Shown here piece by piece: positions 1 to 6,539 of a stretch of DNA of 9,566 nt. The notes below the pieces were generated by a model that was not told where the DNA came from, made no database searches, and saw only the letters and a program-made list of their open reading frames with translations. The DNA comes from an uncultured Bacteroidota bacterium. GTDB taxonomy: Bacteria; Bacteroidota; Bacteroidia; Chitinophagales; Saprospiraceae. Both the position numbers and the translations under genes were made by a program. The DNA is taken from positions 1 to 9,566 of the forward strand of contig CALGAA010000148.1 of assembly GCA_937952445.1 (NCBI GenBank), written 5' to 3'. Position 1 is the stretch's first letter. Every line of letters begins with the position of its first letter.

Positions 1-496
1 GGAAAGCCATTATGAGGTCTTGTTTGCTGATATCAACGGCTGGGTAGGTCACGAATTGATTTTGGATCTGCGTCCATTTAAATCTGTTGGTATCCAGGCG
101 GAGGATGTCGCCAAACGGTTGATCGATTATGGGTTTCATGCACCGACCTTGTCGTTTCCGGTGCCGGGTACGCTGATGATCGAACCCACGGAAAGTGAGG
201 ATAAGGCCGAATTGGATCGTTTTTGTGAAGCAATGATTCAGATCAGGAAAGAAATCGAAGAGATCGAACAAGGGGATTATCCACAAGACAATAATGTACT
301 TGTCAATGCACCTCATCCTTTGTATGTGGCTACTGCTGACGAATGGGATTTTCCATATTCCCGTTCCAAGGCCCTGTACCCGGTCGAAGGGTTGTTAGAA
401 CGTTCAAAGTTTTTCTGTCCGGTTGCGAGAGTGGACAACGCCTACGGGGATCGGAATCTGATTTGTACCTGTCCGCCAGTCGAAAATTACCAATGA
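1..496 (+). CDS. gcvP: Glycine dehydrogenase (decarboxylating), P protein, C-terminal part
   Basis: This is the 3' end of gcvP. The reading frame is open from base 2 (first full codon GAA) and ends at TGA 494-496, so about 164 residues are visible and the start lies outside the window. P protein is the PLP-dependent enzyme of the glycine cleavage system: it decarboxylates glycine and passes the aminomethyl group to the lipoyl arm of H protein, in the cytoplasm. Visible family hallmarks are NGWVGHELILDLR near the start, YGFHAPTLSFPVPGTLMIEP, the helix around FCEAMIQIRKEI, the NAPHPLYV stretch, YSRSKALYP, and the tail FFCPVARVDNAYGDRNLICT, which closely matches the usual end of GcvP. The PLP lysine lies upstream and cannot be checked. 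The stop sits where the family normally ends, so the 3' end looks intact. The next plus-strand gene is 293 bases away, so it is probably not co-transcribed. Confidence 0.97.
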   Translation, partial: ESHYEVLFADINGWVGHELILDLRPFKSVGIQAEDVAKRLIDYGFHAPTLSFPVPGTLMIEPTESEDKAELDRFCEAMIQIRKEIEEIEQGDYPQDNNVLVNAPHPLYVATADEWDFPYSRSKALYPVEGLLERSKFFCPVARVDNAYGDRNLICTCPPVENYQ

Positions 497-739
497 CGGA
501 TGTAGGCATACGAATTAAAAAAATTAACATATAATCCCGGGTTTTTCCCCTACATTTTACTATATTAACCACCAATAGATATTGCATCCACTGGGCTCTC
601 AACCGGTTAAAGCAGGCTCATTTTTAGGGCTCTGATGATACTCGGATTTTTAAGACTTTTATTTCGCGATGCAATATACCATATAGTAATATATGGCGTT
701 TTTAGTTTGGAGATCAATTATAATAATAGGGAATTTTAG

Positions 740-754
740 TTTGGTTTGACCAAA
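740..754. promoter_or_regulatory. Operator-like inverted repeat upstream of the 790 gene
   Basis: The sequence TTTGGTttgACCAAA is a perfect 6-bp inverted repeat with a 3-base spacer. The symmetry continues outward as TTA/TAA (736-758) with one mismatched pair, giving 9 of 10 paired positions per arm. It lies 36 bases before the ATG at 790, where a dimeric regulator could act on a promoter. The left arm is part of TTTTAGTTTGG, which also occurs at 700-710. I cannot name a regulator, and no mRNA hairpin role is obvious since no T run follows. Binding is inferred from symmetry and position only. Confidence 0.35.
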
Positions 755-789
755 TTAAGTATTATTATTTGATTTAAAACTTAAAATAT

Positions 790-1197
790 ATGGATAAGTT
801 TCTTGGTAAGTGGAAAATGTTACCAGAGCGATCGAAAATTGAGCACGAGCCCCAAAAAAAAGATAATATTTACACCATCCAGCAAGTCCGCAGTAATTTA
901 ATGATGATCCATTCCGAATGGCACACTGTGGACAATAAGACCGGATTTTTGGGGTATACCATTCATCCCGACGGAATCCCAAGGGAGGCCTCTGACGGAG
1001 ATTGGAAGTACGTCACGAAAGTTCGCGGTCACAACATGATGACCACCAGTAAGATCAAAGATGATCAAATCAAAGCGCTGGAGATTCGTGAGGTGTTGGA
1101 ATCCGGAGAATTGAAAGTGACGCAAATCGAGATCGATGAATCCGGACAACAAGTGAAGAGCACCATCTTCTATCGTAAGGTGGATTCGACGGGGTGA
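790..1197 (+). CDS. Small cytosolic protein of unknown function, possibly calycin-like
   Basis: A 135-residue protein with ATG at 790 and stop TGA 1195-1197. It has no signal peptide and no membrane segment, so it is probably cytosolic. The N-terminus LGKWKMLPERSK (residues 5-16) resembles the G-x-W-x-x-x-x-x-x-S-K start of small beta-barrel (lipocalin/calycin-like) proteins. The rest is an alternation of short, charged, beta-prone stretches (IYTIQQ, GFLGYTIHP, DWKYVTKVR, ELKVTQIEI, STIFYRK), consistent with an antiparallel barrel that might bind a small ligand; this fold call is a guess. Codon use resembles the neighbouring genes. There is no clear Shine-Dalgarno, only an A/T-rich leader, as is common in Bacteroidota. 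It is flanked by long gaps on both sides, so it is probably monocistronic, with an operator-like repeat upstream and a hairpin terminator about 170 bases downstream. Function unknown. Confidence 0.72.
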   Translation: MDKFLGKWKMLPERSKIEHEPQKKDNIYTIQQVRSNLMMIHSEWHTVDNKTGFLGYTIHPDGIPREASDGDWKYVTKVRGHNMMTTSKIKDDQIKALEIREVLESGELKVTQIEIDESGQQVKSTIFYRKVDSTG

Positions 1198-1269
1198 GAC
1201 AGAGATTGGGAGTGGTTGCAGTGGTCGCGGTATGAGAGGTGCGAGGGTGGGTGAGGGAGGTGTGATCAG

Positions 1270-1313
1270 TTGCTCAGATTATAAGGTGCTTATTGGCGCT
1301 AAGAAATGAGCAA
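1270..1313 (+). other. Nested stem-loop downstream of the 790 gene
   Basis: An outer 7-bp inverted repeat, TTGCTCA (1270-1276) and TGAGCAA (1307-1313), encloses an inner perfect hairpin ATAAG-gtg-CTTAT (1281-1293). The arms pair without mismatches. It lies 73 bases after the stop of the plus-strand gene and before the stronger terminator at 1364. It may be a 3'-UTR structure; no T run follows directly, so it is probably not the terminator itself. Confidence 0.35.
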
Positions 1314-1329
1314 TAGGTTTTACTGATGA

Positions 1330-1341
1330 AATACCGGTATT
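1330..1341. repeat. 12-bp perfect palindrome
   Basis: AATACCGGTATT is a perfect 12-bp palindrome without a spacer. It lies 133 bases after the stop of the 790 gene, in DNA with no coding signal. It could be a protein-binding site or chance; nothing nearby shows which. Confidence 0.45.
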
Positions 1342-1363
1342 ATAGCGGAATATCGGCTTTCTG

Positions 1364-1388
1364 ATCGACCTGTGAGGTTGATTTTTTC
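1364..1388 (+). terminator. Intrinsic terminator candidate for the 790 gene
   Basis: ATCGACCT (1364-1371), loop GTG, then AGGTTGAT (1375-1382) form an 8-bp stem with one G-T wobble. A run of six T follows (1382-1387). This is the best hairpin-plus-T-run in the gap and is oriented to stop plus-strand transcripts. It is 167 bases past the stop codon, which would leave the mRNA a long 3' UTR. Stem stability is moderate. Confidence 0.5.
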
Positions 1389-1862
1389 CGATTGAGGCCT
1401 TCAGATAGGTCGCTGACTCAACTTTCCTGGAAATGACCTAATAGGGCTACGTGTGGAACATAAAATGGTCTCTGTGCTTCTTTTGCTGAAAAAAGAAACC
1501 AAAAAAGCAGCCCTCTGGAATATACAGGACCAATGAGAGTTAATAAAAACCCACAAAAATTAGATGCATTTATGAGGGATGTATGTTCCCCCACGAACTT
1601 GTTGTCCTTTCTTTGAAAATCCAGACCATAGCAACTACCTAAGATTTAATAATACAGGACCATACGTATTTCTTAGCATTATGAGCTAAATAGTCAGTCT
1701 CATCAGGGTTTTACTTACTGATTTTGTTGGGCTGGCTCATGCATATTCCCCGCTTTATGGGAGCAAATCCTCAAGTGCATTTTCCCACTCAGGGAAGGGT
1801 AGAGGTGGCGAAAAAAATGCCGAAATCTTCATTCTTATTTGTGAAACAACATCTCACTATTT

Positions 1863-2822
1863 TTAGTATATCGTCTCTGCAATTTTGCGGATAGTCCTGG
1901 AATCTCCCATCGTGTAATAATGAATGCAAGGAACCCCGGCGGCTTTCAATTCCCTGGATTGCTGGATACACCATTCAATACCGACTTGCTTGACCTTCTT
2001 GGGGTCGTCCTTCACCTTTAGGACTTCTTTGGACAAGTCTTCGGGGATATTGACGTGGAAAAACCGCGGAATAGAAGTGAGTTGATACAATTTGGTTAAC
2101 GGCTTCAAGCCCGGTACGATGGGAACGTTTATACCTCTGTCCCGACACAATTGGACATAATTGAAAAAGGCAGAATTGTCAAAAAACATTTGTGTAACAA
2201 TATAATCGCCTCCTGCTTCGATCTTATCTTTCGTGAATTCCAAATCGGTAGCGATGTTGGGAGCTTCAAAATGTTTTTCCGGATATCCGGCGACTCCGAT
2301 GCAAAAATTCGTCTTTTGCCCGTTTTCAATGTTGTCATCCAGATAAACTCCCCTGTTCATATTCTTGATCTGTCGAACCAAATCTATAGCGTAGTCATGG
2401 CCTCCCGGAGTTGGGGAAAACGAAGTTTCGAAAGTTCGCGCGTCTCCCCTTAAAGCCAGCACATTTTTTATACTCAGAAAATTAAGATCGATCAGGACAT
2501 CCTCCGTCTCTTCCCTGGTAAAGCCCCCACAGAGAAGATGTGGTACAGATTCGACCCCGTATCGGTGCATGATAGCTGTGCAGATACCTACGGTGCCTGG
2601 ACGTTTGCGGATAGATGTTTTTTCATAATAGCCATTTTTATTCGCCTTGTATACGTATTCCTCCCGATGATATGTGACGTCGATAAAGGGAGGTTTGAAT
2701 TCCATCAATGGATCCAGCGTCTTAAAAATGGACTTGATTCCTCCACCCTTAATGGGAGGTAGTACTTCAAACGAGATCAAGGTCTGATCTCCTGCTTTTT
2801 CGAAATAATCGGTTACTTTCAT
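1863..2822 (-). CDS. metF: Methylenetetrahydrofolate reductase
   Basis: A 319-residue MetF of usual bacterial length. It reduces 5,10-methylene-THF to 5-methyl-THF with FAD, supplying the methyl group for methionine synthesis in the cytoplasm. The whole TIM-barrel signature is present: SFEVLPP with the expected catalytic Glu19, FIDVTYH (47-52), HLLCGG (95-100), the NVLALRGD motif ending at Asp127, CIGVAGYPEKH (174-184), the flavin/substrate loop IVTQMFFD (208-215) with Gln211, VPIVPGLKP (233-241), and the C-terminal GVPCIHYYTM. The frame stays open 57 codons upstream to 2993, but that extension is unlike the family; the ATG at 2822 begins the conserved MKVTDYF start and is preceded by GGAAAGAG, a reasonable ribosome-binding sequence. 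A separate promoter candidate lies 63 bases upstream of the ATG. The next gene upstream ends 204 bases away, so metF is probably transcribed alone. Confidence 0.97.
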   Translation of the reverse strand: MKVTDYFEKAGDQTLISFEVLPPIKGGGIKSIFKTLDPLMEFKPPFIDVTYHREEYVYKANKNGYYEKTSIRKRPGTVGICTAIMHRYGVESVPHLLCGGFTREETEDVLIDLNFLSIKNVLALRGDARTFETSFSPTPGGHDYAIDLVRQIKNMNRGVYLDDNIENGQKTNFCIGVAGYPEKHFEAPNIATDLEFTKDKIEAGGDYIVTQMFFDNSAFFNYVQLCRDRGINVPIVPGLKPLTKLYQLTSIPRFFHVNIPEDLSKEVLKVKDDPKKVKQVGIEWCIQQSRELKAAGVPCIHYYTMGDSRTIRKIAETIY

Positions 2823-2884
2823 TTTTCTCTTTCCATTTTTGGACGGCAGCCCGATCGATGCCAGGCCCTGTAATTTTTGAAATG

Positions 2885-2919
2885 CAAATATATAGAATGT
2901 CCTACAGGAATAACAAAAG
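2885..2919 (-). promoter_or_regulatory. Bacteroidota-type promoter candidate for metF
   Basis: On the minus strand the -7 box TATATTTG (2885-2892) matches the Bacteroidota consensus TAnnTTTG exactly. Upstream, CTTTTG (2914-2919) supplies a -33-like TTG, separated from it by 21 bases. Transcription would begin near 2878, giving a leader of roughly 56 bases before the metF ATG at 2822. This box also lies inside the upstream frame extension of metF and so supports the shorter start. Confidence 0.6.
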
Positions 2920-3026
2920 AAGTTTGAGAGGTCAGGTAATTTCGATTTTACCCTCAGATTTAAAAGCTTCCCGGCTGGGCGAGACGCTGACAATTTAAAG
3001 AAAAATGGTGATCGTCGGCCAGGAAA

Positions 3027-3710
3027 TCAGTCTCCTGCTCTCTTTTTGAAATCTCCGTCCCGAAGGGCTTTTATAAACTTGGCCCAGGCCAGAGGACTGA
3101 AAATGTTTTGAGGTGGAGTCTGTCCGATATACTGATAAGACCTGGCCTGTTGCTGGAGATAAAATGTCGAAGTTTCTGAACCACTTCGGGGTAAAATATC
3201 CCGTAGGGCTTCCAGTTTTTCGGGAGATAGATTTTCTGCGGCGAGATCCTCCAAACCTTCGTTGGGAACTTCAAGAGCCAAAAACTCTTCTTTAAAATGT
3301 TCCCTGCTCGGCCATGGATAAATCGTTGCCTGAGGCAATATGATGCTATCCTGAGACAGTAGTTGAACGATGCTGTACCGATTGGTAGAGAGCGTATCTG
3401 GGATGGTAAATTCCACTTTTTTGAACCCGATCGCGGAAAATTCGATGATGTCTCCCTGTCGGGCTACGATGGAGAAAAATCCGTCCAGATTGGAGTAGGT
3501 GCCCCGCCCAGAGGCCGGTATGTAAATGTTCGCAAAAGGAATAGGGGCAATGGTGTCCTGGCCCTGTTCACCGACGACGACTCCGGAAAATTGCACGAGG
3601 GTACTGTCGCTCAGGTTTTGACTACCCGTCGAAACCGTATTCTGGGCCATTGAATTCGAAGGAAGCAATCCCCAAATAATAAGTGCAATTCCGATGGCAA
3701 TATATCTCAT
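3027..3710 (-). CDS. Exported protein with CarboxypepD_reg-like domain
   Basis: A 227-residue protein. Residues 1-22 form a signal peptide (MRYIAIGIALIIWGLLPSNS then MA), with likely cleavage before Gln23, so it is exported beyond the inner membrane. Residues about 39-123 form a beta-sandwich of the CarboxypepD_reg-like type: VQFSGVVVGEQG, PIPFANIYIPASGRGTYSNL, DGFFSIVARQGD, IIEFSAIGFKKVEF. The family's typical exit ATIYPWPSREHFKEEFL follows at 128-144. The remainder is a helical, Gln-rich C-terminus (GSETSTFYLQQQARSYQY). Unlike SusC/TonB-dependent receptors, which begin with the same domain, no plug or barrel follows, so it is a stand-alone member. Its role is unknown; a cell-envelope function is only suggested by export. 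It lies 260 bases after lon and 204 before metF; gaps and differing roles argue against a functional operon. Confidence 0.85.
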   Translation of the reverse strand: MRYIAIGIALIIWGLLPSNSMAQNTVSTGSQNLSDSTLVQFSGVVVGEQGQDTIAPIPFANIYIPASGRGTYSNLDGFFSIVARQGDIIEFSAIGFKKVEFTIPDTLSTNRYSIVQLLSQDSIILPQATIYPWPSREHFKEEFLALEVPNEGLEDLAAENLSPEKLEALRDILPRSGSETSTFYLQQQARSYQYIGQTPPQNIFSPLAWAKFIKALRDGDFKKRAGD

Positions 3711-3909
3711 ATCGGTGGTATAAATTTCCCTTTACTTCATTTCATAACGAAAGATACTGAAAACGTTTCAATATCCCTCCCTGTATTTAACCAGGAATTA
3801 ACGAACATGTTTACTTCAACCCGCGATCATTTCCGCTCGCCCTCGTTACACGGTGCCTTCGCCGGTGCGGGGAACGATCCGCCCGGGATGAATTGTGGAG
3901 GAAAATATG

Positions 3910-3928
3910 AAAAAAATGGGAGTTTCCC
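3910..3928 (-). terminator. Weak terminator candidate after lon
   Basis: On the minus strand GGGA-aac-TCCC forms a 4-bp stem with a 3-base loop (3918-3928). It is followed after one base by a run of T (the plus-strand A run at 3911-3916). It is 42 bases beyond the lon stop, which is the right place, but the stem is short. Confidence 0.35.
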
Positions 3929-3970
3929 GAAATAGAGCCCGCTAATCTTTTTGCGATTTTGTCTTTTGCC

Positions 3971-6412
3971 TTATTTTTTTTCCTTTGGTTGATTTTCCAG
4001 GTCGAGTGCAATATTGAGCACTTCAATCATATCTGAAACATAGTGAAAAGTCAGTCCTTCCAGGTATTGATCCTCGATTTCTTTGACGTTTTTCTCGTTT
4101 TTCTCACAAAGAATGATGTCTTTAATTCCCGATCGCTTGGCCGCCAGAACTTTTTCCTTTATACCTCCCACGGGCAAAACTTTACCTCTCAGTGTGATTT
4201 CTCCGGTCATAGCCAGGAACGGTCGTACCGGAATATTGCGGAACAAGGAAACGAGCGAAGTCAACATAGTAATTCCCGCTGATGGTCCATCTTTGGGTAT
4301 GGCTCCTTCCGGAACGTGAATATGAATATCCTTCTCCGCAAAAATGGAAGGATCGAGTCCCAAATCAGTCGCTTTTGCTTTGATAAAAGACAGTGCCGTC
4401 GCCGCCGATTCTTTCATCACATCTCCCAAATTACCGGTTAGGGTCAATTTCCCTTTCCCTTCGCTGGCGGAGGATTCGATAAACAAAATATCACCCCCGA
4501 CAGAAGTCCACGCCAGTCCTACGGCTACACCGGGGAATTGGGTTTCCTGATACACATCATTGCTAAACCGACCCGGCCCCAGGATATCTTCCAGATCTTT
4601 GACTCCGATAGTCACGGATTTCGCATCCTCCAGGGCGATTTCCTTTGCAGCGTGTCGCATGAGAGCTGCTATCTCTCTGTTGAGGTTTCGCACTCCGGAT
4701 TCCCGGGTATATTCGCGAATGACCGTCTTTAAAGTCGCATCGCTGATCCGGACATGTTTTGCTTTGAGGCCGTGTTCCTTTCGCTGGTCTGGAACGAGGT
4801 GTTTTTTCGCTATCTGCAATTTTTCCTCCTCCGAATATCCATTGACCTGGATGATCTCCATCCGGTCGCGAAGCGCGGGTTGAATTCCATTCAGTGTGTT
4901 GGCGGTAGCGATAAACATAACCTTGGACAAATCGTACTCGGTTTCGAGGTAATTGTCGTAGAAGGAGTGATTTTGAGCAGGATCCAGGACTTCCAGTAAT
5001 GCCGAAGATGGATCACCCCGAAAATCGCTTCCTATTTTATCGATCTCGTCCAGAATAAATACCGGATTGGACGATTGTGCCTTTTTCAAAGATTGGATGA
5101 TCCGACCTGGCATAGCTCCGATGTACGTTTTCCGGTGTCCCCGGATTTCGGATTCATCGTGCAGTCCCCCCAGTGACATCCGAATATATTTTCGGTTGAT
5201 CGCTCGCGCCACGCTCTCACCAAGGGATGTCTTACCGACGCCTGGAGGTCCTACCAGACACAATATGGGCGCTTTCATGTCACCCTTTAATTTGAGAACA
5301 GCCAAATGTTCGATGATCCGTTCCTTGATTTTGTCCAGACCATAATGATCGGCATCGAGCACCCTTCGTACACTTTTGAGGTCGAAGTTGTCCGCCGTAT
5401 ATTCGCCCCAGGGTAAGTCCAGCAACAGTTCCAGGTGACTTAATGTGATGCCGTATTCGGGCACCTGAGGATTGAGCCGCTGTAATTTGGCAATCTCTTT
5501 GTTAAAGGATTTGGCTACTTTTTCCGGCCACTTCTTCTTTTGCGCCCGCTTTTTGAGTTGCGTGATTTCCTCTTGCTGAGGATTGTCGCCCAGCTCTTCC
5601 TGAATAGTTTTCAGCTGTTGATTGAGGAAATAATCCCGTTGTTGTTTTTCGATGTCCACCCGGGCTTTATGCTCGATTTGATTCTTTAGCTCCAGGACTT
5701 TGAGATCTTTATTGAGCAGATGGAGAACCTGTTCGGCTTTCTTTTTGAGGTTTGTTTCCTCCAAAATGCTTTGCTTCGCTGCCACGTTGACGTTGAGGTT
5801 GGAGGAAATAAAATCGAGTAGAAAAACCGGACTATCTATGTTTCGCAGCATCATCAAAGCCTCCGAGGGAATCTGTGGAGAAAGTTCGATGATTTTTTTG
5901 GATGTATCGTTAATGCTCGATATTAATGCCTGAATTTCCACGTCGTTTAGATCACCCACGACGTTGGGTAAAGTTTTGACTTTACCGTATAAAAACGGAT
6001 GATCAGAAATGATACTTTCCAATTCAAATCGAAATCGCCCCTGTAAGATGGCCGTCAGACTTCCATCAGTGGTATGGATGAGTTTTACGATCCGGGCAAC
6101 AGTTCCCACATTATACAATTCATCGGGTAAAGGGTCTTCCGTTTCGGCCCGTTTTTGTGAAACTATCCCAAGTAGGTTGGATTGATCGTGTGCTGCTTTT
6201 ACCGCTCGCATCGATTTGTCGCGCCCTACGGTAATGGGGATTACCACCCCGGGGAAAAGCACTGTATTGCGAAGAGCTACAATGGGCAATTGATCAACAT
6301 CACGTTCCCGGGGGTCCATTTTGCTGTCGTCTATTCCATTGATGTCTATATAATTATCTTGTTCTGGTATGCTGTCAAAAAATCTGAAATCGTCAAACAT
6401 ATTAATCTTCAT
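3971..6412 (-). CDS. lon: ATP-dependent protease Lon (LonA type)
   Basis: An 813-residue LonA, slightly longer than E. coli Lon (784). It is a cytoplasmic hexamer that unfolds and degrades damaged and regulatory proteins. Domain order is complete: N-terminal substrate-recognition domain from LPIVALRNTVLFPGVVIPI (42-60) to about 230; a helical coiled region with KQQRDYFLNQQLKTIQEELG (256-275); an AAA+ module with Walker A GPPGVGKTS (388-396), Walker B VFILDEIDK (451-459), sensor-1 region ATANTLNGI and RDRMEI; and the protease domain with catalytic Ser711 in PKDGPSAGITM and Lys754 in GGIKEKVLAAKR. The Ser-Lys spacing of 43 equals that of E. coli Lon. The ATG at 6412 is used; a second ATG at 6400 (Met5) is a possible alternative. 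It follows parE by 127 bases on the same strand, with an inverted repeat in the gap. No frame defect is seen. Confidence 0.98.
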   Translation of the reverse strand: MKINMFDDFRFFDSIPEQDNYIDINGIDDSKMDPRERDVDQLPIVALRNTVLFPGVVIPITVGRDKSMRAVKAAHDQSNLLGIVSQKRAETEDPLPDELYNVGTVARIVKLIHTTDGSLTAILQGRFRFELESIISDHPFLYGKVKTLPNVVGDLNDVEIQALISSINDTSKKIIELSPQIPSEALMMLRNIDSPVFLLDFISSNLNVNVAAKQSILEETNLKKKAEQVLHLLNKDLKVLELKNQIEHKARVDIEKQQRDYFLNQQLKTIQEELGDNPQQEEITQLKKRAQKKKWPEKVAKSFNKEIAKLQRLNPQVPEYGITLSHLELLLDLPWGEYTADNFDLKSVRRVLDADHYGLDKIKERIIEHLAVLKLKGDMKAPILCLVGPPGVGKTSLGESVARAINRKYIRMSLGGLHDESEIRGHRKTYIGAMPGRIIQSLKKAQSSNPVFILDEIDKIGSDFRGDPSSALLEVLDPAQNHSFYDNYLETEYDLSKVMFIATANTLNGIQPALRDRMEIIQVNGYSEEEKLQIAKKHLVPDQRKEHGLKAKHVRISDATLKTVIREYTRESGVRNLNREIAALMRHAAKEIALEDAKSVTIGVKDLEDILGPGRFSNDVYQETQFPGVAVGLAWTSVGGDILFIESSASEGKGKLTLTGNLGDVMKESAATALSFIKAKATDLGLDPSIFAEKDIHIHVPEGAIPKDGPSAGITMLTSLVSLFRNIPVRPFLAMTGEITLRGKVLPVGGIKEKVLAAKRSGIKDIILCEKNEKNVKEIEDQYLEGLTFHYVSDMIEVLNIALDLENQPKEKK

Positions 6413-6455
6413 ATTTAGCCTGCATACTTAATCTTCAACTTTTGTGCCATGCACG

Positions 6456-6479
6456 AAAATGCCAAATAATGGCCATTTT
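6456..6479. promoter_or_regulatory. Inverted repeat in the parE-lon gap
   Basis: AAAATGCC (6456-6463) and GGCCATTTT (6471-6479) form an 8-bp inverted repeat with a single bulged C and a 7-base AT-rich loop. The right side also contains the perfect palindrome AATGGCCATT (6468-6477). It lies 44 to 67 bases upstream of the lon ATG, overlapping where a promoter would be; on the minus strand TATTTGG occurs inside the loop but is not a full TAnnTTTG box. A role in lon control is inferred from position. No CIRCE element is present. Confidence 0.3.
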
Positions 6480-6539
6480 GACGGATGGAAGTTGTCAATA
6501 TGTCAGATGATTTGCAGTCTAATCGCTGATTTCAGATCA

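Larger units (their letters stand above)
1198..1862. other. Long non-coding gap between convergent genes
   Basis: This stretch separates the ends of the 790 gene and metF. I found no credible reading frame or recognisable gene remnant in it. It holds a G-rich tract (1238-1260), a nested inverted repeat (1270-1313), a 12-bp palindrome (1330-1341), a hairpin with T run (1364-1388), the inverted pair TAGGTC/GACCTA (1406-1411 and 1435-1440), an A-rich homopurine patch with a short inverted repeat (1478-1509), two copies of ATACAGGACCA 130 bases apart (1522-1532 and 1652-1662), and a 5-bp hairpin TTCCC/GGGAA (1782-1796). It could be 3'-UTR sequence, a small RNA locus or decayed DNA; the sequence alone does not decide. 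Confidence 0.6.

Noticed and set aside
330..602. Minus-strand frame over the end of gcvP
   Set aside because: It is a shadow of the conserved gcvP C-terminus.
1782..1796. TTCCC/GGGAA hairpin as the metF terminator
   Set aside because: Read on the minus strand the stem is followed by A rather than a T run, so it does not fit an intrinsic terminator.
2823..2993. 57-codon N-terminal extension of metF
   Set aside because: The extra residues look unlike MetF, the conserved start MKVTDYF begins at 2822, and the best promoter lies inside the extension.
2823..3026. SAM-type riboswitch in the metF leader
   Set aside because: I looked for the conserved cores of SAM-I and SAM-II and did not find them; the predicted leader is only about 56 bases.
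4043..6418. Plus-strand open frames across lon
   Set aside because: They mirror the lon coding strand; the minus-strand protein has every Lon motif and these have none.
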